A stretch of 54,002 bases of DNA from Methanolobus sp. (GTDB lineage: Archaea; Halobacteriota; Methanosarcinia; Methanosarcinales; Methanosarcinaceae). Below the pieces are notes generated by a model that did no database searches, had not been told where the DNA came from, and worked only from the letters and a program-made list of their open reading frames with translations. Shown one piece after another: positions 26,781 through 34,448 of the stretch; the stretch's first letter is position 1; each line of letters opens with the position of its first letter. A program made the position numbers and the translations under genes. The DNA is taken from assembly GCF_030682845.1 (NCBI RefSeq), contig NZ_JAUXNK010000052.1:1-54002 (forward strand), in the 5' to 3' direction.

Positions 26781-27146
26781 TATTCCGCAGATGTCTTCAA
26801 AAAACAGATATTTCCTTTTGACCCGGACCTTTGCATACTTACTACAATATTTGCCCTGATAAATGCTATTATCTGTGAGACTGTCGGAAAAGGTGATTCT
26901 TATGGAAATTAAAAATAATTATCGCAACAATAGCCAAGAAAACACCAATTCCAATTTTCTTCAAAGTAGTTATTGATACTGATTCTATAATTGTTCATGA
27001 CTATTTAACGCTGCGCGTATAGCAGAAATTGTCTTGTTCGGGACTTTTCCGACAGTCTCATCTGTACTGTTATTATCACTAATAGTCGATAAATACCTGC
27101 AATCCAGATAATTCCGAAAATTCTCAAGATATCTGCGGAAAGTCGG
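26781..27146. mobile_element. IS-end pair enclosing a nested MITE
   Basis: TATTCCGCAGATGTCTT (26781-26797) and the opposing AAGATATCTGCGGAAAGTCG (27126-27145) are inverted copies of the IS1634-type end motif. They delimit about 365 nt without a transposase. A second element with different ends lies inside (26876-27060). This looks like an older deleted element into which a MITE later inserted. Confidence 0.55.
26876..27060. mobile_element. 185-bp MITE with perfect 17-bp terminal inverted repeats
   Basis: TGAGACTGTCGGAAAAG (26876-26892) is the exact reverse complement of CTTTTCCGACAGTCTCA (27044-27060). TCTG flanks both outer edges (26872-26875 and 27061-27064), consistent with a 4-bp target duplication; ATCTG is an alternative 5-bp reading. 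The interior is AT-rich and non-coding. No matching transposase is in the window, so it would depend on one elsewhere. Confidence 0.85.
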
Positions 27147-27243
27147 ATTAAATAGAAGTATTAATAATTTATAGGAAGTTTATTAAATTTTCACATTTTG
27201 TTCTGTGTCATCTATTTTCTAGAAAAGGCGAATAGTCCCTGAA

Positions 27244-28332
27244 TTATAAATATTCTTCATGAAACATCCTGGCCATAAGCAATGCATAGGATAGCAGAAG
27301 AGGCCCCATTATGATGCCCAGCAGTCCGAACAGGTTGAGGCCGATTATAACTCCGATGATGGACACCAGAGGATGCAGCTGGCCTACTTTCTTGTTTATA
27401 GCAGGGCGTATGAGGTTATCCACCGAGCTCAGGATCATGCCTCCTGCAAACACTCCTGCCGCACTGATATAGTCCTGCTGCAACAACTGGATGATGGTTG
27501 CAGGAACCCAGATAATGGGAGGGCCCAGTGCCGGGATGAATGACAGTATTAAAGTAACGAATCCCCAAAGGAAGGCACCTTCCAGTCCAAAGATCAAAAA
27601 TGTAATAGTGAGAAGTCCCCCTTGAATCACTGCAATAACGCCGGAACTTACAAGGATAGTCCTTACCATAGACCTGAATTCACTTAAGATTTCCATGGTA
27701 TTCCTTTCATTGAAGGGCACTGCGTTATGCAGGCTACGGACGAAGTGTGACTTTTCGCCAATAAACATATAGAATAATACAAAGTACATTATAATGAATT
27801 CGATAAGCCTTTTGCCTGCACTATGGACCGCACTTATAAGCATCTCACTTAGCAAGCTGGCAACGCTTGACGCCAGCTCTATTATTCTTTCCTGTATGCT
27901 GATGTCCGATGGCACCATATCTCGGATGAGGTGTATGGCAATAATACTGTTAGTTTCCAGCAAGGACAGAATGCTTGCTATGTCCCCTACATTCGCCATT
28001 AGATCCTGTACCTCCAGGATTATGATTGTGAAGAGTATATATAGTGGTACGAGGACTACTAAGGCAGTGATGATAATTACCAGTACTGCCGCCAGGCTGG
28101 ATCTCATTCCAAGCCTGTTAATAAATAAAATGTATAGGGGCCTGAAAACAACATATAATATGAATGCACCGAAAAACGCGTTAATATAAGGATATAGTGC
28201 ATAGGCGAGTACTACCGCCAGTATTACCAGGAAAATAGATGACAGTGTTCTCTCGTAAGAGTGTCCTATCTGTTCTCTGGAATCCTCTGTATTAACCAAT
28301 TCCTTCATAGGACCTTTGTGGTTTTTGTTCAC
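27244..28332 (-). CDS. AI-2E family transporter, second of a tandem pair
   Basis: This 362-residue integral membrane protein has the AI-2E/UPF0118 pattern: paired N-terminal helices, a central amphipathic region, then ALGPPIIWVPATIIQLLQ and NLFGLLGIIMGPLLLSYALL near the C-terminus. About eight membrane segments are visible. Relatives export small molecules or ions such as autoinducer-2 or sodium; the substrate is not readable here. Its start overlaps the stop of the upstream paralogue by 4 nt (28329-28332), so the two are translationally coupled. Confidence 0.9.
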   Translation of the reverse strand: MNKNHKGPMKELVNTEDSREQIGHSYERTLSSIFLVILAVVLAYALYPYINAFFGAFILYVVFRPLYILFINRLGMRSSLAAVLVIIITALVVLVPLYILFTIIILEVQDLMANVGDIASILSLLETNSIIAIHLIRDMVPSDISIQERIIELASSVASLLSEMLISAVHSAGKRLIEFIIMYFVLFYMFIGEKSHFVRSLHNAVPFNERNTMEILSEFRSMVRTILVSSGVIAVIQGGLLTITFLIFGLEGAFLWGFVTLILSFIPALGPPIIWVPATIIQLLQQDYISAAGVFAGGMILSSVDNLIRPAINKKVGQLHPLVSIIGVIIGLNLFGLLGIIMGPLLLSYALLMARMFHEEYL

Positions 28333-29399
28333 TTTTCTTGAATAGTAGCGTTTTTGACTTGCTCATAGTGCCCATTCTCCTGCCGGAAAAGATACTCGTC
28401 ATGGAACATTGCCGTCACAAGCAGTACGTATGAAATAAGGAGAGGTCCGATGATAATCCCCAGCAGCCCGAAAAGCTTCAGACCTGTAATGACTCCTACG
28501 AGAGTTACCAGGGGATGAATCTTTCCGACTCTCTTTTGGACAAAGGGCCTGAGAACTTCATCCACAAGGGTGTGGAGAATTCCTCCTATTAGCACCCCGA
28601 CTGCAGTGAACATGTCACCCTGCATTATTTGTAATGCCAGTGTGGGCACCCATATGATTGGTGGCCCTACAACCGGAAGGAAAGCGAGTAACATTGTCAC
28701 GAATCCCCAGAGAAAAGCACCTTCAATGCCAAGGAGAAGGAATGTTACCGTGAGTATGGTTCCCTGTAGGATGGCAATTATTCCAGTGCTTACAAGGATG
28801 GTCCTCACAAGGGAAGTGAACTGTTCCAGTAATCTATTTGTGTTCTTTTTGTTAAAAGGTATGGCGTTTCGAAGGCTCTGTGCAAATGCAGACCTGTCTC
28901 CCACCAGCAGATAGAAGAGTACGAAGTACATTATAATGAATTCGATGAGCCTTTGGCCGATAGTGGATATGGCTCCCACAGCCATGATACTAATTGAATT
29001 GGCCAGACTTGCTATGATTCCCATCAATCTCTCCATCAGGTCTAGTTCCAAGGGCAGTATATTGTTGCTGATGTGATCTATATACTGTATCATCGACCCA
29101 ATGGAAGAATATATTCCGTTGATGTCTTCAAGCACAACCTGTATCTGCAAAAAAACGATGGCTATAAGAATATAGACGGGTATCAGGATGACCAGGATGG
29201 AGATGAAGATCACTGCAAGTGCAGATACCCCTGGTTTAATGTTAATTCTGGTCAAGAACCTGTAAAGAGGTTTGAACACTGCGTAAAGTATGAATGCACC
29301 GAAGAAGGCGCTGATATATGGAAACAATGCGTAAGCAAGCACAATTACCAACAGCACAAGTATCGTCAGTGCCTGCCACATCTTGCTAGAGTGTTCCAT
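28329..29399 (-). CDS. AI-2E family transporter, first of a tandem pair
   Basis: This 356-residue paralogue of the following gene shares many segments (IEFIIMYFVLFY, VRTILVS, GAFLWGFVTM, KLFGLLGIIIGPLLISYVLL). Hydrophobic pairs near residues 10-50 and 60-90, a cytosolic-looking middle and C-terminal helices fit the AI-2E family. The two products could form a hetero-oligomer, which the 4-nt overlap supports; this is inference. ATG 29399 begins MEHSSKMWQALTILVLLVIV. It is transcribed away from the long intergenic region 29400-30054. Confidence 0.9.
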   Translation of the reverse strand: MEHSSKMWQALTILVLLVIVLAYALFPYISAFFGAFILYAVFKPLYRFLTRINIKPGVSALAVIFISILVILIPVYILIAIVFLQIQVVLEDINGIYSSIGSMIQYIDHISNNILPLELDLMERLMGIIASLANSISIMAVGAISTIGQRLIEFIIMYFVLFYLLVGDRSAFAQSLRNAIPFNKKNTNRLLEQFTSLVRTILVSTGIIAILQGTILTVTFLLLGIEGAFLWGFVTMLLAFLPVVGPPIIWVPTLALQIMQGDMFTAVGVLIGGILHTLVDEVLRPFVQKRVGKIHPLVTLVGVITGLKLFGLLGIIIGPLLISYVLLVTAMFHDEYLFRQENGHYEQVKNATIQEK

Positions 29400-30054
29400 A
29401 TATCTCAGATTCTTGCTGATGATATATAATATGTTATATCTGTGAGGTCTTGATAGTTCCTTAGCGTATGATGCCTGTAAAGTGTACTATGGGTGTCTGT
29501 GTGTGATGTGTATGGTTGCACGAGTTTAATGATGTGGATGAGTCGTAGGAAAGGTATGAAAGGTATGAAATGTATGAATAGTATGATTGGATGGTAATTC
29601 CTGCCTGCTGCCTATCTGTCATGCGTTCAGGGCATTGTTCTTGTTTTATCTGCATCATTATTGCATGCTCTCATTATCATCATCGTGATTATATTGTGCA
29701 GTGCAGATATATTTATATATCACAAAGGTATATTGAAATTTGTACTCACATGAGCTGAGTGTAAATATGGCCGGATCATACGCCTGAATTAAGCAGCAGG
29801 TGATTTCGCCGGATGGTGCCAGTCGGTGGTACGATATGCAATCATCAAAAAGCTGAAAATAAATGGTTTGTTTGCAAAAGGAACGTGGGCATCTACAATC
29901 CTCTCTCAAAAACGTATACCACGTTCCACTTCAGCTTTAAGGCGCAAAAGTATAGGCAAGGTCCGGTTTATCTATCGTTCTAACTGTTTTAGCTGGCCTT
30001 CCTAATCCTTTAAATAGTACTCCTCACAGAAACTAATCCGGAGTAGAATCATAT
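29400..30054. other. Long intergenic region with repeats and a possible RNA gene
   Basis: This 655-nt region separates the AI-2E pair from the RDD gene. An irregular 9-11-nt repeat of GGTATGAAA-like units lies at about 29548-29582. A strong TATA-like TTTATATATC lies at about 29709-29718. A large inverted repeat lies at about 29880-29929, and a TATA-like CTTTAAATAGT before the RDD gene at about 30009-30019. Minus-strand frames here have no domain or RBS support. Confidence 0.5.
29740..29930 (+). ncRNA. Candidate structured RNA (unassigned)
   Basis: Downstream of the TATA-like box (29709-29718), a stem GTGCCA/TGGTAC with a 5-nt loop is followed by a larger hairpin. The larger hairpin has perfect 9-bp arms GGAACGTGG and CCACGTTCC (about 29880-29929). 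Spacing from the box would put a start near 29740. I do not recognise RNase P, SRP or a known riboswitch. Stems this size can arise by chance, so confidence is low. Confidence 0.3.
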
Positions 30055-30591
30055 ATGTACTGCGAAAAATGCGGCACCTACAATCCTGATGATACTGCAA
30101 TTTGCCTCAATTGCAGTGCCTATATCCCGACAACGCCTCAATATGCAGGTTTCTGGAAAAGGCTTCTGGCAGCTATATTCGATACTTTCCTTGTAGCTGT
30201 GATCGGAGGTCCCATATCTATTATCCTGGGTATCATTCTTGGAAGTGTCGCCGGAAGCTTTGTGGGCGTTCTGGGCAACGATTATTTCTTCCCGGCACTC
30301 TTCTCTACAATGTTCTTTTTCATAGCAGGCATCTTCCTTGTTTTGAGGTGGCTTTACTTTGCTATCATGGAAAGCTCATCACATCAGGCAACCTTTGGAA
30401 AGGAACTTATGGGTATAAGGGTCACTGACATGAATGGACGAAGGATCTCTTTCTGGAGGGCTACTCTCAGGCATTTCGCAAAGATACTCTCTGCCATGGT
30501 CTATTATCTGGGTTACCTCATGATAGGCTTCACCCGAAAAAAGCAGGGATTACATGACCTGATAGCTGGTTGTCTTGTAATCAATAAGTGA
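30055..30591 (+). CDS. Zinc-ribbon RDD-family membrane protein
   Basis: This 178-residue protein begins MYCEKCGTYNPDDTAICLNC, a CxxC-x12-CxxC zinc ribbon. An RDD domain follows (about 32-175), with the first motif GFWKRLLAAIFDTFL (Arg-Asp) and three membrane segments. The later HDLIAGCLVINK is the typical RDD end. Such zinc ribbon-RDD proteins are common in archaea; the function is unknown. A GGAG site lies about 10 nt before the ATG. It converges with the wHTH regulator downstream. Confidence 0.9.
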   Translation: MYCEKCGTYNPDDTAICLNCSAYIPTTPQYAGFWKRLLAAIFDTFLVAVIGGPISIILGIILGSVAGSFVGVLGNDYFFPALFSTMFFFIAGIFLVLRWLYFAIMESSSHQATFGKELMGIRVTDMNGRRISFWRATLRHFAKILSAMVYYLGYLMIGFTRKKQGLHDLIAGCLVINK

Positions 30592-30627
30592 TGATGGTGA
30601 TGAATTTAAATTGCTGATCCAGATGTG

Positions 30628-31002
30628 TCATTCTCCAAGCAGTTCCCTGTCAAAATTCTCTATAAGGTCGCTCATTTTCTGGTACCACTCGTCTATTGTT
30701 CCCTTGATCATCTTCTTTACCTGCGCGGGTTCAATAGCTGCATACTCGTAATAATATCCACCAATATCTATTGATCTGGTTTCCCTGTAAACAAGGCCTG
30801 AAGCTGTGAGATTCTGCAAAGAGCGATAAGCTGTGCTACGCTCTCTTCCAAGCAGCTGGCCAAGTTGTTCCGCGGTCATAGGGCCACTTTCAAGTAATTT
30901 TTTGTAAGTGCTGATGTCAAGTTCTTTCAGGCCAAGTACGCATTTCGCCATATCTTCGCATTTACATTCCGCTCTCATCATTTCAGGGATCGAACTTGCC
31001 AT
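30628..31002 (-). CDS. TrmB-like winged-helix transcriptional regulator
   Basis: The 124-residue protein begins MASSIPEMMRAECKCEDMAK. It has a winged helix (about 30-85: AEQLGQLLGRERSTAYRSLQ) and a C-terminal helix suited to dimerisation. ATG 31002 is chosen for its AGAGGG site about 9 nt upstream; an in-frame extension to 31098 would add 32 unlikely residues. A Cys pair (C13, C15) plus C22 sits in the N-terminus. It is divergent from the DUF5591 gene, so control of that gene is possible. Confidence 0.85.
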   Translation of the reverse strand: MASSIPEMMRAECKCEDMAKCVLGLKELDISTYKKLLESGPMTAEQLGQLLGRERSTAYRSLQNLTASGLVYRETRSIDIGGYYYEYAAIEPAQVKKMIKGTIDEWYQKMSDLIENFDRELLGE

Positions 31003-31098
31003 AATGATATGCCCTCTTAAATAAAATCTATCTCGTGCAAGATCCTTGTTGGATCGCAAGTGTATGTTTTGCACAAAACCGTATAGTGTTTGCGTCAC

Positions 31099-31110
31099 TT
31101 ATATATATAG
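31099..31110 (+). promoter_or_regulatory. TATA box for the DUF5591 gene
   Basis: TTATATATATAG is centred about 28 nt before the first in-frame start (TTG 31132). Typical archaeal spacing would place the transcription start at or just before that codon, implying a leaderless mRNA. Confidence 0.6.
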
Positions 31111-31131
31111 TTTCCCTGATATTGCTATTCC

Positions 31132-31815
31132 TTGACACCAATTATACCTGAGAACGAGCGTTCGAACATACCGCTGGATACAGAGGAGCTGATCTATCAT
31201 CCGGACATGATACGCGCCAATGAATGGGTGCTCACCGAGTACAAGCCTCCTGTAAGGGATATATGTATCTTCGTACCGTGTTCTAAGAAAAAGCCATATC
31301 ATGAAAGCCCCTCGCATAAGATATTTGACAGAATCATATTCAGCCTCCTTAAACCTGAAGATGTTCATGTCGTCGTATTCGGAACATGTGGCCTCACTCC
31401 CCGGGAAATAGATACTGAATATCCTTTCATGGATTACCAGTTCATCATGGGCAAATGCAATGTTGCAAAGGTGAAGCGTGATTTCCTGAAAATGGAAAGT
31501 GAACGTCTTGCAGCATATCTTGAGAAAACACGCGACACCTATAAGCACCGTATTGCTTACTGCATCGGGGATTTCAGGAAAGCGATGGACATAGCGCTTC
31601 AAATGACTGATGTTCAGGTAACTATCGTTCCCAAGGAGGAGACTATAGCCCAAAACCTGCAGCCTCAGCGTAAATTCATATATGGAAGCCTTAACCAGAA
31701 AAAGTATCTCAAAGACTTCTATGATGCAATAGCTTCAGCAACCGATAAGCCCTCTCTGGATGTTGATCTTGATGATGGGGAATGTGCTGAGGATGATGAT
31801 TGGTTCCGTCTCTGA
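31132..31815 (+). CDS. Stand-alone DUF5591 protein with the ArcS signature
   Basis: In this 227-residue protein, residues 49-62 read PCSKKKPYHESPSH, an exact fit to PCX3KPYX2SXSH, the hallmark of archaeosine synthase ArcS. ArcS attaches lysine to preQ0 in tRNA together with the radical SAM protein RaSEA. Full ArcS also has TGT-like and PUA domains; none are present. The C-terminus is acidic (about 205-227). The start is uncertain: TTG 31132 may be leaderless, with ATG 31207 (MIRANEW) as the alternative. It may be a minimal ArcS or a paralogue with another substrate. The next gene is convergent. Confidence 0.88.
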   Translation: MTPIIPENERSNIPLDTEELIYHPDMIRANEWVLTEYKPPVRDICIFVPCSKKKPYHESPSHKIFDRIIFSLLKPEDVHVVVFGTCGLTPREIDTEYPFMDYQFIMGKCNVAKVKRDFLKMESERLAAYLEKTRDTYKHRIAYCIGDFRKAMDIALQMTDVQVTIVPKEETIAQNLQPQRKFIYGSLNQKKYLKDFYDAIASATDKPSLDVDLDDGECAEDDDWFRL

Positions 31816-31858
31816 GCAGGACCGGAAAAGAAAAAGAATGTGGCAGTAATGCCACTTT

Positions 31859-32587
31859 TCATTCAAGGTATGGGGATTGTGCAAGTACGGACATTCCATT
31901 GTCTGATATATTGAGCACGCGAACTTCATTTATGGTGCCTGAACCTCTCATCTTCATGATATATATCGATCTCTGGAGGTTGTTGCCTGCGATTATGCGT
32001 CCAAGCTTGATAACAGAATCCGCGCCATATTCCACCATGTTGTCAAGGTTGTACATAGCTCCCACCGTTATGACCGAAGTCACCTGGTGCTTGCGGAACA
32101 CGCTGAATACATCATCGATAAGTGTTCTTAACTTGTAGTTGGACTCGATAGCAAGGAAGAGCGCTTCTATGGAATCGATGAAAATGCGGGTGGGTTTGAT
32201 CTCCTCTATCTTGCTTTCTACAAGCTTCTTAAAGCTCTTGATAAGCTCTGATGGTGCGATCTCCACACTTTTTTGAAGGCGAAGGCTTGGGTCCGTAATG
32301 TCCACAAAGGTGAGTTTTCCCTGCCTGACGTACTCTTCGAGGTCCCAGTTAAAAGAGGTCTGCATCTCCCTTACAATGGATTTTGACTCTTCGGAAGTGA
32401 TAATGCACATTACATTCTCACCCCTCTTTGCTCCTTCAACAATGAATTGTGTTCCAAAGATAGTCTTACCTGTACCGGATTCTCCCGAGATGACATTTGC
32501 AGTTCCCACGAAGTATCCTCCGCGGAGCATTTCATCCAATCCCGGTATTCCCGTCCCTATTCTCTCTGATAGATATGCCTCTGACAC
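31859..32587 (-). CDS. RAD55/KaiC-like ATPase
   Basis: This RecA-fold protein of about 242 residues has Walker A GESGTGKT (SGESGTGKTIFGTQFIVEGA), the KaiC-type GIPGLDEMLRGGYF start and a Walker B region TRIFIDSIEALFLA. It has a single domain, unlike double-domain KaiC. In archaea such proteins are often linked to signalling or taxis complexes; no partner is adjacent. GTG 32587 is preferred because AGGTGG lies 5 nt upstream; a GTG at 32596 would add three residues. It is divergent from hmgA. Confidence 0.9.
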   Translation of the reverse strand: MSEAYLSERIGTGIPGLDEMLRGGYFVGTANVISGESGTGKTIFGTQFIVEGAKRGENVMCIITSEESKSIVREMQTSFNWDLEEYVRQGKLTFVDITDPSLRLQKSVEIAPSELIKSFKKLVESKIEEIKPTRIFIDSIEALFLAIESNYKLRTLIDDVFSVFRKHQVTSVITVGAMYNLDNMVEYGADSVIKLGRIIAGNNLQRSIYIMKMRGSGTINEVRVLNISDNGMSVLAQSPYLE

Positions 32588-32914
32588 GTATACCACCTAT
32601 GATATCTAAGTAGTTTTGATCTTATTCCCAAACTCAATAAATGTACTTTGTTTTAATAAAAGGCTACTTATACCTTATTGAGGTGAATGGTACCCTTTGC
32701 TCTAATCCCGATGAATTGAGCATTAGTTTATTATGTTATCCTAATATAAAAAAGCGCGTATTTTATTTATGAGCATTTGCAGTCTGCTTTCCGACATGTG
32801 AGAAGACCTGTCTTTAAAAGCGTGAACTATTTGTATTATCGCAGTCAATCCTCTGTGCTTACCAAAGGGACCTGCTACGGCCTATGGAACTTGCTCGTTC
32901 TTCAGGAGATGGAC
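32588..32914. other. Divergent promoter region, RAD55-like gene and hmgA
   Basis: This 327-nt gap contains A/T-rich tracts suited to promoters in both directions, including CTTTAAAAGCG at about 32813-32823, about 95 nt before hmgA. A frame in hmgA register runs back to 32777 but has no homology to the enzyme N-terminus. Confidence 0.5.
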
Positions 32915-34159
32915 ATGACATTAAGAGATGATTCAAATGAAAATGAAAGGGAGCTTCTTGCAAAGGTTATCAAAGGCGAGATTCCTTATCACAGGATAGA
33001 TTCACTGACGGACAAAGAGACAGCGGTCAGGATAAGGCGATCTGCAGTTGAAAGGTCTTATGGTGTGGAGCTTGAACACATCAGGGCATGTTCCCTTGAT
33101 CTTGAAGATGCAACAAAGCGCAACATAGAGAATATGATAGGTGCTATTCAGGTGCCGCTGGGTGTTGCAGGTCCGTTAAAAGTAAAAGGAGAGTTTGCCG
33201 AAGGTTCCTACCATATCCCGTTGGCTACGACGGAAGGCGCCCTTGTTGCAAGCGTGAACAGGGGATGTTCTGTCATAACAGGCTCCGGTGGTTCAAATGT
33301 GCGCATATTCCAGGATGTGATGACAAGAGCCCCTGTATTCAAACTTGATAATGTGGTCAGGGCAAGGGAATTTGCAGACTGGGTCAAAGATCCCGAGGTA
33401 TTTTCCAGGATGAAGGACAAGGCATCACAGACGACCCGCTTCGGAGAACTTATCGGAGTTGAGCCGTACGTTACAGGGAATACTGTCTATCTCCGTTTTT
33501 CATATGACACTAAGGATGCCATGGGTATGAACATGGTGACTATAGCCACAGAAGCCCTGACAGTACTTATCGGGGATGAGTTTGGAGCGATTCCTATCTC
33601 ACTTTCAGGTAATATGTGTACTGATAAGAAGCCGGCTTCAATAAACACCATTCTGGGAAGGGGGAAAACCGTTGCTGCAGATGTCGTGATCCCGAAAGGC
33701 CTGGTGGAGGAGCGCCTGAAATGTAAGCCTGAGACAATGGTGGATGTAAACTACAGGAAGAACCTGCTTGGTTCTGCACGTGCCGGTGCACTTGGATATA
33801 ACGCACATGCTGCAAATATAATTGCTGCAATGTTCATCGCTTGCGGGCAGGATGCAGCTCATGTGGTGGAAGGAAGTACTGCCATTACGACGATGGAACT
33901 GACAAAATATGATGACCTTTATTGTTCGGTGACCATTCCGGCCCTTGCTGTGGGTACGGTCGGAGGGGGAACAGGCCTCGGGCCGCAAGGCGACTGCCTG
34001 AAACTGCTTGGCGTGAAAGGTTCAGGAACCCCGCCGGGCACAAACTCAAAGAAACTGGCTGAGATTGTGGCTGTAGCTGTGCTGGCAGGAGAGATATCCC
34101 TAATAGGCGCCCAGGCTGCCGGACATCTTGCCAGGGCACACGCGGAACTTGGACGCTAA
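32915..34159 (+). CDS. hmgA: 3-hydroxy-3-methylglutaryl-CoA reductase
   Basis: This 414-residue class I HMG-CoA reductase makes mevalonate for archaeal isoprenoid lipids. Motifs include IPLATTEGALVASVNRGCS, DAMGMNMVTIATEAL, the Lys-bearing GNMCTDKKPA, and GTVGGGTGLGPQ near the C-terminus (NADPH side). The catalytic His region LAR-AHAELG ends the protein. AGGAG (32904-32908) sits 6 nt before ATG 32915 but abuts ATG 32909, so 32915 is the preferred start. Confidence 0.96.
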   Translation: MTLRDDSNENERELLAKVIKGEIPYHRIDSLTDKETAVRIRRSAVERSYGVELEHIRACSLDLEDATKRNIENMIGAIQVPLGVAGPLKVKGEFAEGSYHIPLATTEGALVASVNRGCSVITGSGGSNVRIFQDVMTRAPVFKLDNVVRAREFADWVKDPEVFSRMKDKASQTTRFGELIGVEPYVTGNTVYLRFSYDTKDAMGMNMVTIATEALTVLIGDEFGAIPISLSGNMCTDKKPASINTILGRGKTVAADVVIPKGLVEERLKCKPETMVDVNYRKNLLGSARAGALGYNAHAANIIAAMFIACGQDAAHVVEGSTAITTMELTKYDDLYCSVTIPALAVGTVGGGTGLGPQGDCLKLLGVKGSGTPPGTNSKKLAEIVAVAVLAGEISLIGAQAAGHLARAHAELGR

Positions 34160-34189
34160 GGAATTTTGCTGAAAATGGAATTACCATTT

Positions 34190-34396
34190 TCAACATTTAT
34201 CCCGGGCTTTTCTCAGAAGGTCCGAGCATTCGCTCATTTTCTGTTCTGCCTGCAGGATATCATCAGCCAGCTCTGTATAGCCGGCATCCCGTACTTTTAC
34301 CGACCATTCCTTGAAACTCTTGCTATGGCTTTCATTATGCTCGACCCAGTGTTCAAGAAGATGTGCCAGTTTTGATCTGTTTATGTCTTTTGTCAT
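34190..34396 (-). CDS. Small conserved methanogen protein (DUF8180-like)
   Basis: The 68-residue helical protein begins MTKDINRSKLAHLLEHWVEH and continues NESHSKSFKEWSVKVRDAGY. This HWVEHNESH-type segment, rich in His, recurs in a small family of archaeal proteins of unknown role; the DUF number is recalled, not searched. A GAGGCGG site lies about 5 nt before the ATG. It converges with hmgA (30-nt gap) and lies 52 nt after the aconitase-family gene on the same strand. His-rich helices might bind metal, which is inference. Confidence 0.78.
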   Translation of the reverse strand: MTKDINRSKLAHLLEHWVEHNESHSKSFKEWSVKVRDAGYTELADDILQAEQKMSECSDLLRKARDKC

Positions 34397-34448
34397 TTAT
34401 CCGCCTCACATGTTCTGACTTGTGATAATGGTATATGGAAATACAGTT

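Noticed and set aside
31099-31653. Minus-strand frame opposite the DUF5591 gene
   Set aside because: The plus strand carries the ArcS motif; the antisense frame has no domain or RBS.
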